DNA of 64,000 nt from assembly GCA_964023205.1 (NCBI GenBank), contig OZ026844.1, forward strand, positions 10,526,790 through 10,590,789, written 5' to 3'. Under the pieces are notes generated by a model, which ran no database searches, had not been told where the DNA came from, and saw nothing but the letters and a program-made list of their open reading frames with translations. Position numbers and translations under genes: made by a program. How positions within the stretch are numbered: the stretch's first letter is position 1; every line of letters starts with the position of its first letter. This document shows, in pieces, positions 18,745 to 29,851 of the stretch. This stretch comes from Lutraria lutraria. Its lineage: Eukaryota > Mollusca > Bivalvia > Venerida > Mactridae.

Positions 18745-19120
18745 GTAACAATAGGTTTTTAACTGAAATGCTGTTGAAAACATCAGGGGTTAGTACGTTG
18801 TTGTGTGGTGTATACACATGGTTCTTTCTGCTTATTTTGACAGTACTGCAAGAATTAATTTTTCTGTATATTCATGTATATTTATCATTATATAAATGAA
18901 ATAATTCCCTTTAGTTTGGTGGTTAAACGTTCTAAATATGTGTGAGCTCAACCCAACCTAATGACCAATGAACGTAAGAATGGAAACAATTAGAATGTTC
19001 TATAACAATACAAGCACTTACTAGTACTCCTAAGAATTTTGTGTGACAATGATTCACGGTGAATGATAATGGGTGACTTAGTTATAAATTACAACACTGT
19101 GTTACAACAAACATACTCGT
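18745..19120. other. Non-coding stretch
   Basis: A+T-rich sequence between a hairpin repeat and a small MITE; nothing recognised. Confidence 0.4.
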
Positions 19121-19121
19121 A

Positions 19122-19288
19122 TACAGTGCAACTTGTCCAAGGCAATACCCTTTTGAAGTAGCAAAATAAGGTTGCTACTCTAGTGATGTTAAATTAATAG
19201 TTAAATCGTGCAGTAGGAAAAAACATACTGTCGTTGAAGAGGTTGTTGCTCAAGAAAGGGCCGCTCTGGAGAGGTTGTACTGTATACA
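19122..19288. mobile_element. Small MITE with TACAGTGCAA-type termini, copy 1
   Basis: It begins 'tacagtgcaacttgtccaagg' and ends with the approximate inverse, 'ctggagaggttgtactgta'. It shares an internal 'gttaaattaatagttaaat' with the copy at 55983-56143. TA at both ends suggests a Tc1/mariner-type target. About 165 bp, no coding capacity. Confidence 0.7.
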
Positions 19289-19795
19289 TAATATTATACA
19301 GTAAGGAATTCTACTACTATTTAGTGATTAAATTTATTCACAGATCTGTGTTGTGACCATATATTCATGACCACAAGCTGTTACGCTGCATGGCCTGGCT
19401 CGTTCACGATGACATAATTTTCAAGTCGCCATTATGTGAGAGATTTGAGAGAGGTAATTCTTATTTTAATGCTATTAAGTCGGTCAGTGCATATTGCATA
19501 ATACATGTATTATATTTGTTAGTTATTTACTAAAAGGGTCACTTTGTTACACCACACGTTTAAGTGATTAACAAATATAGCATTATCATTATTATAATTC
19601 TGTTCTTTAACTAATAGAGTTACTTTATATATTTGTACGATATTCAAGATTAGATTCACCTTGTTATTATTATATGTGTAAGTTATTTACGAATAGGGTC
19701 ACTCCAGTGAATTAACCTGTTTGTATGACAGCTTACCTAAACAGGGACTTGTAAATATTCAATATTTTCTTGAATTCAAACTCCGCCTTTAGACA
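19289..19795. other. Non-coding stretch
   Basis: Contains two loosely similar pieces with 'gttatttacgaatagggtcact' / 'gttatttactaaaagggtcact' near 19520 and 19680; nothing else recognised. Confidence 0.4.
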
Positions 19796-20915
19796 AGCAA
19801 GAGGGTTAAGATGGCCCTATATCGCTCACATGACAATCATTGTTTGTTCATTAAAACATCATAAAAACCTGTGCCATGAGGTCTGTTGATATCAAGGGTT
19901 TCCTGTGATTTACGGACCAGGTGACCTAGTGTCTGACCCATAGATGACGCATGTCCGAACTTGTCCCACATATTATTAAGACAAACATTCTAACAATGTT
20001 TGGTGAAGGTCGAATCAAAAGTTTACATCTGAAGTGTTAATAAGGTTTTTCCTAACATTTGACCTGGTGACCTAGTTTTTGACATCAGATGACCCATATT
20101 CGAACATGTCCTCATTAAGACAAACAATCTTACAAGGTTTGGTGAAGATCCAATCAAAACAGTGACATCTAGAGCATTAACATGGTTTTTACCTGAGATA
20201 TAATTAACCTGGTGACCTAGTTTTATACCCTAGGTGACCCATGTTCAAACTCGTTTAATATATCATAATGACAAACATTCTGACAGAGTTTGGTGAATAT
20301 CTACTCAAAAGTGTAACACCTACAATGTTAACAAGACTTTCCTAAGATTCCTAAGGCGTAGTTTTTGACCACAGGTGATTCATATTCAAGCTTGTCCTAC
20401 ATATTATTAAGACAACTAATTTGACAATGTTTGGTGAAGATCCAATTATAACTGAAATCTCGAGTGTTGACAAGGTTTACCTAAAGTTTGACTAGTTTTT
20501 TACCCAAGATGACTCATGTTCGAACATTATGGCAAGGTTTCATGAAGATCCAATCAAAACAGTCACTTCTAGAGTGTTCACAAAGTTTTCCAGTAATATT
20601 AATTTGCCCTGGTGACCTAGTTTTTTTTATTCCAGATGATCCCATTATCGCACTATCCAATCAAAACAGTGATTTCTAGAGTGTTCACAAGGTTTTCCTT
20701 CAATTCGCCCTGGTGACCTAGTTAAACTCCAAATGACCCAGTATCGAAGTCGTCCGAGAATTTGTTAATATTAACATTCTGACCCATTTTTGTGAAAATT
20801 GAACTTAAAAAGTGGTGCCTATGTGTTCACAAGTTAAAGTTGATGCTGCCCAACATCGGATACCAAACCATGACTGATCACAAAAGCTCACCTGGGCACT
20901 TATTAGAGCTGAAAA
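19796..20915 (+). repeat. Terminal-hairpin repeat, core A
   Basis: The 5' end is AAGCAAGAGGGTTAAGATGGCCC and the 3' end is 'aaaagctcacctgggcacttattagagctgaaaa'. The core consists of about seven diverged units with 'gacctagtttttgaccc' and 'ttggtgaagatccaatcaaaa'. More diverged than the copies at 50-52 kb. Confidence 0.85.
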
Positions 20916-21599
20916 TTTATCTTTATAAATCAGCATTTTAACAATATAATTTTACAAGACAGTGTAAGTTTATTTTAGTTTGTACTTACAATGGATGGTT
21001 TCAGATTTCGTAAGCATAGTGACCCTTTAATCTATTTCATTGAAGTACATTTTATGAAACATTCATATCATAATTATGATGTACAGTATCAGAGGCTGAA
21101 TAAACTCTAAATAAACTTAGATTGATTTTTTTGGTGTAAAGGGAAACACCCTAGAGATAGTAAGGGTGGCTTATTACTCACGGAAATTACTTTCATTAGT
21201 TATTAAGTAATGTTGCCATGCTGCAGTGCTTGACTCCTAGTGCACCAGGCCTATGTCCTTCGGCATCTTGAGTTCAAGCCCTAGACCTAATTTTCTATAA
21301 GTACAAAATGTTTAGGTATCGTAATATTGGAGGTTTCATTCACTTACATAATCAATAACAGTTTATCATTTTGTGGTTACAGGTCACATGGAAATAAGAA
21401 ACAGTCTTCAACTAAAGTTGTAAGCACAGTACACTTCAAGCATAAGGCTATGATTGGGAGATTTGGGCGAATTGTTCTTGACAATAAACTACTAACACAG
21501 TTCGATGACAATTAGAGCAAGAGCGACAGTCAGCAATATAAGACTATTCATGGCTTCATGGTAAAATTTTATTTAATGATTGTGTAGTACATGTATGAC

Positions 21600-22760
21600 A
21601 TTCTTGTTCTTAGTGATAGATTGGGATGGTAACTTACTTAAATACTTATCCAGGAAGTTACATACTTTGTTTGTCCATTACATACTTAATGAAGCACTTA
21701 CATATTTGGAGACTTGCATACTATGTCAGGAACTTACATCCTTAGCCAGGTACTTACATTCTTCTTTAATTTGTTTTGAAACTCAGTAAGTCTGTAACAT
21801 AGTCTGTTAGAAAATAACATACTTAGTAAGGCAATTATTGTATACTTAGTTACATCATTTCATATTTTTAATATGTTACATAAAAAGTAAGGCACTTAAA
21901 TATTTAGTCGTTTTCATACTTAAGAAGTAAGGTATTTTCATATTTTAGCTAGGCAATTACACTCCCAGTTAGGCACTTACTTATTTGGTCTGTTACAAAT
22001 TCAATTCAGCACTTTAATATAATACCAGACGCAATAATACTGTTACATATTGGGTAAGAAATGTACTTAGTCAGTCTGTAAGCATAATTAGTCAGGTACT
22101 TGCATACAAAGTTAATATGTTACATACTAAGTTCAGCACTAACATACTTAGTCAGTTGCATACTAAGTCAGACATTTGTATACTTAGACACATACTTACA
22201 TACTAAGTTTTGTCTCTTCCATACTAAGTCAGTTACATATTAAGTCAGCCACTGTTATGCTTAGACAGATACTTATTTAGTCAGGTCCTTATATATGCTA
22301 AGTTAGTCTGTTACATCCTTTGCCAGGCACTCATATACTGATTCAGATATTTACATTATAAGTCGGGCACTTACATACTTATTCAGATACTTTAATACTA
22401 AGCCAGGCACTTACATACTTATTCAGATACTTTAATACTAAGCCAGACACTTACATACTTATTCAGATACTTACATTATAAGTCGGGCACTTACATACTT
22501 ATTCAGATACTTTAATACTAAGCCAGGCACTTACATACTTATTCAGATACTTTAATACTAAGCCAGGCACTTACATACTTATTCAGATACTTTAATATTA
22601 AATCAGGCACTTACATACTTATTCAAATACTTAGACACTAAGCCAGGTACTTTTATACTTATTCAGATACTTAAATACTATGCCAGGCACTTACATACTT
22701 ATTCAGATACTTACATTATAAGTCAGGCACTTACATACTTATTTAGATACTTAAGGATTT
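21600..22760. repeat. Degenerate satellite, ~20/40-bp units
   Basis: A long tandem array built on 'cttacatacttagtcaggca'-like units. At 22330-22740 it is regular, with a ~40-bp higher-order unit ('gcacttacatacttattcag' then 'atactttaatactaagccag'). It is more diverged to the left. Further blocks of the same sequence occur at 22860-22930, 24100-24160, 24400-24705, 26195-26350 and, in a related 45-bp form, at 27300-27675 and 33681-33800. Short open frames within it are meaningless. Confidence 0.9.
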
Positions 22761-22949
22761 CCAAGTACATTTGTACAATAGGGAGTGTTAAAGCTCCATT
22801 AGCTTTTTGTATGTTAGAATTAAAGTAGGTCTTTTTGTACTTATCAGTGAAATTGACATTATTCAAATACTTAGACACTAAGCCAGGCACTTTTATACTT
22901 ATTCAGATACTTAAATACTATGCCAGGCACATAAAAATAATAATAAAAA

Positions 22950-24083
22950 TCAAGTCCCTTTGTAATCGGGGGTCACTTGATTTATGTAGACTTGTATAGG
23001 AAAATTTTAACAAATCTTCTCGTCCAAAACCATGAGGCCTTGGGCTTAGATATTTTGGATGTTGCATTTTCTTGTGGATCTCTAGCAAGTTCGTTCAAAT
23101 CATGGCCCCATGGTCAATATTGGCCCGGTCCTGGGGGTCAGTTGATACAAAATATCAAAGCTCTAGGCCTAGTGGTTTGGGACAAGAAGATCTTTTAAAA
23201 TCTATATAAGTCCATATAAATCAAGTGACCCCCGGAGCAGTGCCAATTTTGACCCCGGGGCCACAATTTGAACAAACTTCATAGAGGTCCACTAGACAAT
23301 GCCACATACAAAATATTGAAGTTCTAGGCCTTGTGGTTATGAACAAGAAGATTTTTTTCAATTTTCCTATATAAGTCTATATAAATCAAGTGATCCCCGG
23401 GGCAGGGCCAATTTTGACCCTAGGGCAATAATTTGAACAAATTTAGTAAAGGTCCACTAGTCAATGCCACATACCAAATATTATCAAGCTCTAGGCCTAG
23501 TGGTTTCAGAGATTTTTTTAATTTTCCTATATAAGTCTATATAAATCAAGTGACCCCTGGGGCATGGCCAATTTTGACCCTAGGGCAATAATTGGAACAA
23601 ACTTGGTAGAGGTCCACTAGACAATGCCACATACGAAATATCGAAGCTCTAGGCCTTGTGGTTTTGATCAAGATTTTTTTTCAATTTTCCTATATAAGTC
23701 AATATAAATCAAGTGACCCCCGGGGCGGGGCCAATTTTGACCCTAGGGTAATAATTTGAACAATCTTAGTAGAGGTCCACTAGGCAATGCAACACACCAA
23801 ATATCAAAGCTCTAGGTCCTCTGGATTTTGAGAAGAAGATTTTTAAAGATTTTCTAAAAAAATCCTTCTTGTTGCTATGGCAACCAGAGTTCTGCGTTGA
23901 ATGGAATTATTGAACAACTTTGGTAGAGTTAAAAGCAGGGAACATACCTGTGAAGTTTTGATGAAATTGATCCAGTGGTTTAGGAGGAGATGTTGTTTAC
24001 AGAAATTGTTGTCGACGGATGACGACGGACAAAGCTTAATCCTAAAAACTCACATTGGCACTCCGTGCCAGGTGAGCTAAAAA
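22950..24083 (+). repeat. Terminal-hairpin repeat, core C, with an inverted first unit
   Basis: The 3' end is complete ('ggcactccgtgccaggtgagctaaaaa'). At least four core C units of ~163 bp run forward from ~23150, each with 'aagtgacccccggggc', 'ttgaccctagggcaataat', and 'gaggtccactagacaatgcc'. The first segment, 22968-23135, is the same unit in the opposite direction, so the element has a head-to-head arrangement and lacks the standard 5' terminus. It lies inside the satellite. Confidence 0.85.
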
Positions 24084-24164
24084 TGTAACCCTGCCCCAGT
24101 TGTTTACCTACTTATTCAGATTCCTAAATACTTAGCCAGGCACTTTATATATACTAATTTGATT

Positions 24165-24400
24165 TTTTTTTTTGAGGCCCCAACTGGGTAACCCCATTTA
24201 TTTCACCCCATAATAAGTATGAGGAGGTGGGGTTCATCTCACCATCATACCTTACATTTAATTTCACAATTCATATCTACCACATAACAACGTAACAATA
24301 TACTGTAATGAACATAAATATGAGTAAATAAATGGTTTACAACATAACATAATTCATAAAGTGAAATAAAGTCAAGTCAATGGATTATCTTATAATGGTA
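24165..24400 (-). repeat. Possible retroposed fragment with oligo(A) tail
   Basis: On the minus strand a segment ending 'gaaataaatggggttaccc...cctc' runs into an A12 tract. This looks like the 3' end of a retroposed transcript or LINE/SINE tail inserted in the satellite. The family was not recognised and no target duplication was defined. Confidence 0.3.
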
Positions 24401-25017
24401 TATTGGTCAAACACTTAAATACTAAGGCAGACATATACATACTGATTCAGGCACTTAAATACTAAGCCGGGCCTTACATACTAAGTCAGACATACTTAAT
24501 ACAATACTTACATATTTTGTCATAAGTCATACATACTTAGTGAATTAGATATATACTTATGCACTTACATACTAAGACAAACACTTACATACTAAGGCAA
24601 ACATTTACATGCTTAATCAGGCACTTAGTTACATACTTAGTCAGTTTCATACTACGTCAGACACTGCATACTTATTCAGATACTTACATACTTAGTAATA
24701 AACTTACATATGAGGCTTGTCCAAAAAGTTTGTGGACACTTATGGTAACTTTTAAACAAAACAAGATAACAACATCATACTTTCAGTATATCGAATATTG
24801 ATATATTACAGTATGGCACGTAAAATGTCATCACAATATAACAAAAAATAGGGACACTGTTCACATTCAAACAGGTGTACCTATCATTGTGCGGGGCACG
24901 TTACATCCACTTATGACGTCGGCGTTATTTAGAGCCGTGATGCTAAAATATTTAATACAGTCACATCTTCTCAAAATAAGGAAATGACATATTTTAACAT
25001 GCACACTGTGTAACTTG

Positions 25018-25473
25018 TAGAGCTGGGTATTGGTCCAAGCGTAACACGATATATCACAATATTTCATGCTGTATCGCGATACGTATCGTGATATACATAA
25101 ATGGTAAATTTACAGAAAAGCATTAAAAATTAACATTTATGTAATGTCTTGGGTAATAATACAGACTATAGCTGACAGTGTAGTTTCACACTTCAAATAA
25201 CTTGTTCTTTTTTAGCACTGTTGAAACTGTTAATGCATGTATACATATAAATATGTATGCATGCACAGTCTATAATATTACAAGATTGACCAGCATTTAG
25301 ACATGAATAACACTTTACCACAATGTATGAACTATTTTTTACTATAATAAACACAAAGTTCAGTTATTTAAGCTAAACCCGATATATCGGTATGCTGAAA
25401 AAATATTTTGATATTTATATTGTCTAGCTGATATCGCGATATACCGATAAACCGATAAAACCTCCCAGCTCTA
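25018..25473. mobile_element. hAT-type MITE nested in the mariner
   Basis: Terminal inverted repeat TAGAGCTGGG at both ends and a perfect 8-bp target duplication GTAACTTG (25010-25017 and 25474-25481). The 8-bp duplication and the TAGRGCTG-like ends point to a hAT transposase acting in trans. The inside is non-coding and has several ATCGCGATA-type palindromes close to each end, which could be subterminal transposase sites. Confidence 0.85.
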
Positions 25474-25489
25474 GTAACTTGTTCATCCC

Positions 25490-25805
25490 ATAATGGATTA
25501 ATTAATTGATTTTGCTGATTTTGTTTTGGCTTTCATACTGTTACGCGCCTATCCTCAAGAACTAGCTCGTTGACCGACGCCACAAGTGCATCCTTAACAT
25601 TTTCGGGTGCCCCACTCTCTTATCATTTTGTTTAGTCTGTCTATTCCATCAGCAAGCGTTTGTGCCATTTATAAATGAACGATCTATAAACAGTGCTCTT
25701 TCCTCTTATTAAACTTATCATTTTCATTGTCTCATATGGTGTTTTGTTCAGTTAAACACACAATTTAGTAATCGTATGTTGTTCTTCTGTGTCAAAAGAC
25801 GCCAT
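25490..25805 (-). pseudogene. Mariner transposase, N-terminal remnant
   Basis: From ATG at 25803-25805 on the minus strand: MASFDTEEQH, then LNKTPYETMKMISLIRGKSTV and YKWHKRLL. This is the N-terminal helix-turn-helix region of mariner transposases of the type annotated as SETMAR-like in molluscs. An in-frame TAA lies in the first helix and further stops follow. The catalytic DD34D part is absent. Confidence 0.8.
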
Positions 25806-26349
25806 TTTGCGAATTTCAAATCTCGCAGAAGCTGAGAACAATTGCCCGTTGATTAAAAATGATACGTTTGACGTCACTGAAATTTGCATGAATTGATGTC
25901 ATAATATGTCGCATGCAAATGACAGATGTTCAGTGTAATCTCGCAAAAATTATGAATTTTGTGCCGTGATATCTGAAACATCAACTGTTCGAAAATTGGG
26001 GTGGCCCGCGCAACGCTACCGTTGGTTATTATATCGGCTGTAACTTTGAAAATAATAAGTAAAATTTCATCAGAATCATTGATAATATGTGTTTTGGAAT
26101 ATGTTTTGCTTTGATATAGCTTAATTGGGTGTGATGACGTCGGGAAAAATAATAAAGGGGGTGTCCATGAACTTTTTGGACAATTAAAGCTTCGTATTTA
26201 GTCAAACTTACATACTTAGTTAATCAGTAATATACCAAGTCAAGAACTTAATACTAAGGCAAATACTTACATATTTAATCAGGCACTTATATACTTTGCC
26301 AGTCACATACATACAAAGTTAGTCAGTTACATACTTAGTCAGGCACTTA

Positions 26350-26520
26350 CATTCAGCCAAACCAGTGTCCACCCTTAGGAAAGAGAAAATGTGGCCTTTA
26401 TTGACAGGTGACCTTTATTTGGAGGTCATTTGTTCCATATATTCAATGGCAGTTCTTTAAAGTTCAGAGGATGGCCTTTATTCAGGGGTGACCCCTTACA
26501 CAGATTTGACTGTATTTAGT
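26350..26520. mobile_element. Possible small MITE
   Basis: It begins 'aaaccagtgtccaccctta' and ends with the approximate inverse, 'gggtgaccccttacacagatttgact'. Repeated 'ggcctttatt' motifs lie inside. A related end occurs near 15779. The boundaries are approximate. Confidence 0.4.
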
Positions 26521-27016
26521 CAGATCCATTACTAACTTAGTTTGTCTGTTTATATTTTGTTAAGCACTTTTGTGAATAGAGATTCGAACTTATATATTTT
26601 CATATTTTGTCTAGTTAATGATCATTTAATTAACACAGAAATTGTTCTTTTTATAGCATGGTGCAGATAACTAAGAAATCACTCATTAACTGGATGTATG
26701 ATCTGTAGAAAGCTGAGGTGGTATTGTTTTCCCATGGTACTCCTGTATCGATCTGATGCCTACCTGAGGGTATGTACACAAGTCTCAAGTATAGTTTCAT
26801 AGACATGTCTTAGCTGAGATTCTACAATTGTTACTTTGCATATTTTTCAATTATAATTAATAAGGGCTTACTTATTTGTCAAGTACATACACATGTTCTT
26901 GAACCAGATTTTGTGTCAGCTAATGGATCCTCATAAAAGCAGGACCATGGTTGCATTTCATCGGAGTGTGGTCAGTTGATTCTGAACATTATTAGTCAAT
27001 AGTTAAAAGTTAATAA

Positions 27017-27287
27017 TGTGAGATTTTATTAAACTGTCAAAGCTGCATAATTTCAAGGTCAATGCTTGCATTTATTTTACTTTCGGCAAGGTAGTACCGT
27101 ACAATTACTTTGGTAATCTGTACTATGATTTTTGTAATACCAGTGAACAAACGTACAATTATGTATTTAACGATGAGTACAAAACATTATAAAATGGTAA
27201 AAAAAATAACTGGTTTGAAGCTAAAAATAATCACATTCATTGACGGTGTAATTATTTAGCTTTGACAGTTTAATAAAATTGCACCAC
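27017..27287. mobile_element. Palindromic MITE, TGTGATTTTATTA family, copy 1
   Basis: The left end 'gattttattaaactgtcaaa' and right end 'tttgacagtttaataaaatt' are near-perfect inverses. 'gcaatgcttgcattta'-like and 'agctaaaaataa' motifs are also mirrored further in. Non-coding, about 270 bp. Other copies lie at 36478-36668 and 39441-39724. Confidence 0.75.
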
Positions 27288-27299
27288 ACAAACAATAAG

Positions 27300-27675
27300 G
27301 CAGTCATTTACATACCAAGTTATATACACTAATTAACATACAACTAGCTAATCACTTACCAAGTTATATACACTAATTAACATACAATTAACCAGTCACA
27401 ACACAAGTTATATACACTAATTAACATATAATTAACCAGTCACAACACAAGTTATATACACTAATAAACATACAATTAACCATTCACTTACCAAGTTATA
27501 TACACTAACATACAATTAGCCTGTCACCAAGTTATATACACTAATTAACATACAATTAGCCAGTCACTACACAAGTTGTATACACTAATTAACATACAAT
27601 AAGCCAGTCACTACACAAGTTGTATACGCTAATTAACATACAATTAGCCAGTCACTATACACATTATATACACTA
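27300..27675. repeat. 45-bp tandem repeat array (left part)
   Basis: About eight units, each with 'aagttatatacactaattaa' followed by 'catacaattagccagtcac'. The array is split by the LINE inserted at 27676 and resumes at 33681. Confidence 0.9.
27665..27675. repeat. Left target-site duplication of the LINE
   Basis: TATATACACTA, matched by TATAGACACTA at 33681-33691 (10 of 11). The flanks are tandem repeat, so part of the likeness could come from neighbouring units. The exact abutment to both element ends favours a true duplication. Confidence 0.7.
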
Positions 27676-28625
27676 CCCCCCTGCCGGGTAGGGGATAGAA
27701 TATCCCGGTTGTAAGTCCTGCAGATGGGGTAAGACTCCTCCGAAAAGGACACACACAATAAGTTTAAAAAACAATTACATAACAAAACGATACAGGTTAT
27801 AAAACATTTAACAAACAATATTTTTCCACACCTAAAATATAAATACAACAATACAAATAAAATCTCTAAACAAATTCTATTCTTTAAATCTATCCTTTCT
27901 CATATACTAACATGCTCATTTGTTTGTGTACCATTTGTGCCAGTGGGTAGCACACTGGACGAAGATTATAATCTCATCTGTAACTAATAATTATATGTCT
28001 TTTGTGCTTGTCTACACCATTTCATGCTCTAATCACTATATTATTACTATATACAAATACACTCAAAACAATATTCCTCTTTACAATATAAGACTGTTAC
28101 TATTTAAATTCATTATACATCTTATCATATAACAAAATATATTTTATAACCTATTCTTGTACATATATACCTGTTATTTTTGTTGTAATTGTTAATTATC
28201 ATATTGTACACCATACCATACTATACTTAAAATCTTCTGCTGAACAGGATATATCTTGATCACAGAAGCCACTTGTTTGCCGTGAGTGGCGACTCGTATG
28301 CCGGAAAAGGGGAACCTGGTAGTTGAGAAAGCCCAGGGATCTCCAGCTATCAACACACTACTTTGGCCCCAATTTCGGATAGACGAGAGGGATAAGTTAG
28401 ACCCGACTTGTCTAAATCGGCTCGGTCGTGCCTAGCTTAGGATTTATCCAAAGCGGCGGCTGATGGGTTAATTGATAAACGGTAATTTTTAATTCAACGT
28501 TTGTCAAGTATAATAGTGATATATCTTTGACGTTGGAAATAGGATAGCCATTTCCATTGCACGTCCCCTTGTTGGGCTCCATGGTGGGTGAGGAATATTG
28601 CTATTGAAATATAATTCAATCAATC
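27676..28625 (+). other. 5' leader of the LINE
   Basis: About 950 bp. 27676-27760 is G+C-rich ('gccgggtaggggatagaata', 'cctccgaaaaggacac'). An A+T-rich middle follows, then a second G+C-rich block at 28240-28480 (gtgagtggcgactcgtatgc, gttgagaaagcccagggatc) that is likely structured and, from memory, resembles conserved leaders of Nimb elements. It should contain the internal promoter. Confidence 0.55.
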
Positions 28626-29792
28626 ATGGCTTCTCAAATTAAAAGACCTAGACCTTCCCCAGTTTCCACTGAAGAGAATATTCCTACATTTGTAGTAATA
28701 CAAAGTATTGACACAAAACCTATAACATCTCTATCTCCCTTTGTCATAGAAAAACAATTGGAGAGTTTTATTGGTCATCCAAAGATGGCCAAAAAACTAC
28801 AAAACCAAACACTTTTAGTACAAACTAACACAAAAAAACAAGCTGAAACACTACTAAACATAAAAACATTTTTCAACATAAGAATTAATGTACAATTACA
28901 TCAAAGACTGAACACATTAAAAGGAATTATCAGAGATCCAATCTTAAAAGATGAAAATGAAGATGAAATTCTAGAGTACTTAAAGCCTCAGGGGGCATTA
29001 CATATAAGAAAATTTAAAACTAGAATTAATGGAACATTGAAAAACACACAGACACACTTAGTTACTTTCAACACCCCAAACTTACCTAAAGATATAAAAA
29101 TATTTTATAGATCAATCCCTGTTGATACCTATTTTCCAAACCCTTTAAGATGTTTCAAGTGCCAAAAGTTTGGCCATCATATATCAAATTGTAAAACAGA
29201 AGAGTATACATGTGAAAAATGTGGTGAAAAAAATCACTCATCTGACAGCTGTACAAATCCTCCAAATTGTGTTAACTGTGGAAAACATCACTTTGCCAAC
29301 TCAAAGGACTGTGATATATGGTTCAAAGAAAAAGAAATATTAAAAATCAAAACCATTCGAAAGATCTCTTACCCAGAAGCTAGATCAGCTTTCGAACTTT
29401 ACTCTGAACCAAAATATTCAAAAATTGTTTCTGCTAAACCTACTACTGTAACAAAATCAATTTCAACACAATATGACCCTGCTGACTTCAAAGATGAAAC
29501 TTCCAACACCACAAAACAGCAAACTACCACCAAACAAAAAACAACAACACAAACAAAATCAACATCACAAACAAAATCAACATCACAAACAAAGAAAACA
29601 AATGAAAAACAAACAAACTCTCCAAGAAAATCAAGAAATAGATCAGCTAGTAGCCAAAGATCTCCGACCAAAAAACAAGATCATTCAAATCATTCAAATC
29701 GACCCAAAAAAGGCTCGACCGACCCAATTAAACTAGCAAACAGATATGAAAATCTCGAGGACATGGAACTTGTGATTGATCCTCCAACATAG
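28626..29792 (+). CDS. LINE ORF1, gag-like RNA-binding protein with three zinc knuckles
   Basis: 388 intact codons from ATG 28626. Residues ~30-165 form a divergent RNA-binding region (FVVIQSIDTKPI, LSPFVIEKQLESF). Three CCHC knuckles follow: CFKCQKFGHHISNC (~175), CEKCGEKNHSSDSC (~195) and CVNCGKHHFANSKDC (~215). Then comes the KEKEILKIKTIRKISYPEAR segment common in I/Jockey-group ORF1. The C-terminus is a low-complexity Gln/Thr/Lys/Ser tail that includes an 18-bp tandem repeat (QTKSTS). It coats the LINE RNA and delivers it to the nucleus. The frame is undisturbed, unlike ORF2. Confidence 0.9.
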   Translation: MASQIKRPRPSPVSTEENIPTFVVIQSIDTKPITSLSPFVIEKQLESFIGHPKMAKKLQNQTLLVQTNTKKQAETLLNIKTFFNIRINVQLHQRLNTLKGIIRDPILKDENEDEILEYLKPQGALHIRKFKTRINGTLKNTQTHLVTFNTPNLPKDIKIFYRSIPVDTYFPNPLRCFKCQKFGHHISNCKTEEYTCEKCGEKNHSSDSCTNPPNCVNCGKHHFANSKDCDIWFKEKEILKIKTIRKISYPEARSAFELYSEPKYSKIVSAKPTTVTKSISTQYDPADFKDETSNTTKQQTTTKQKTTTQTKSTSQTKSTSQTKKTNEKQTNSPRKSRNRSASSQRSPTKKQDHSNHSNRPKKGSTDPIKLANRYENLEDMELVIDPPT

Positions 29793-29851
29793 ATAATTTA
29801 ATGTTAAATTTTTATCAGATTTTTATTTATATTTTTACTTTTCTACCTTTC

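Larger units (their letters stand above)
24711..26194 (-). mobile_element. Mariner-like element with nested hAT-type MITE
   Basis: Terminal inverted repeats: left TGAGGCTTGTCCAAAAAGTT, right (complement) CGAAGCTTTAATTGTCCAAAAAG; both continue into GTGGACAC/ATGGACAC. TA flanks both ends (24709-24710 and 26195-26196). The transposase reads on the minus strand. After removing the nested 456-bp MITE and its duplication the element is about 1.0 kb, shorter than a full mariner, so the interior is deleted. It sits within the satellite, which resumes on both sides. Confidence 0.85.

Noticed and set aside
21215..21295. tRNA-derived SINE or tRNA gene ('gagttcaagccct' B-box-like)
   Set aside because: Only a loose B-box match; no convincing A box, no cloverleaf by eye, no tail or target duplication.
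22330..22740. Regular ~40-bp alternation resembling a CRISPR array
   Set aside because: The 'spacers' repeat as well, and the block grades into a degenerate satellite in clearly eukaryotic DNA. There are no cas genes.
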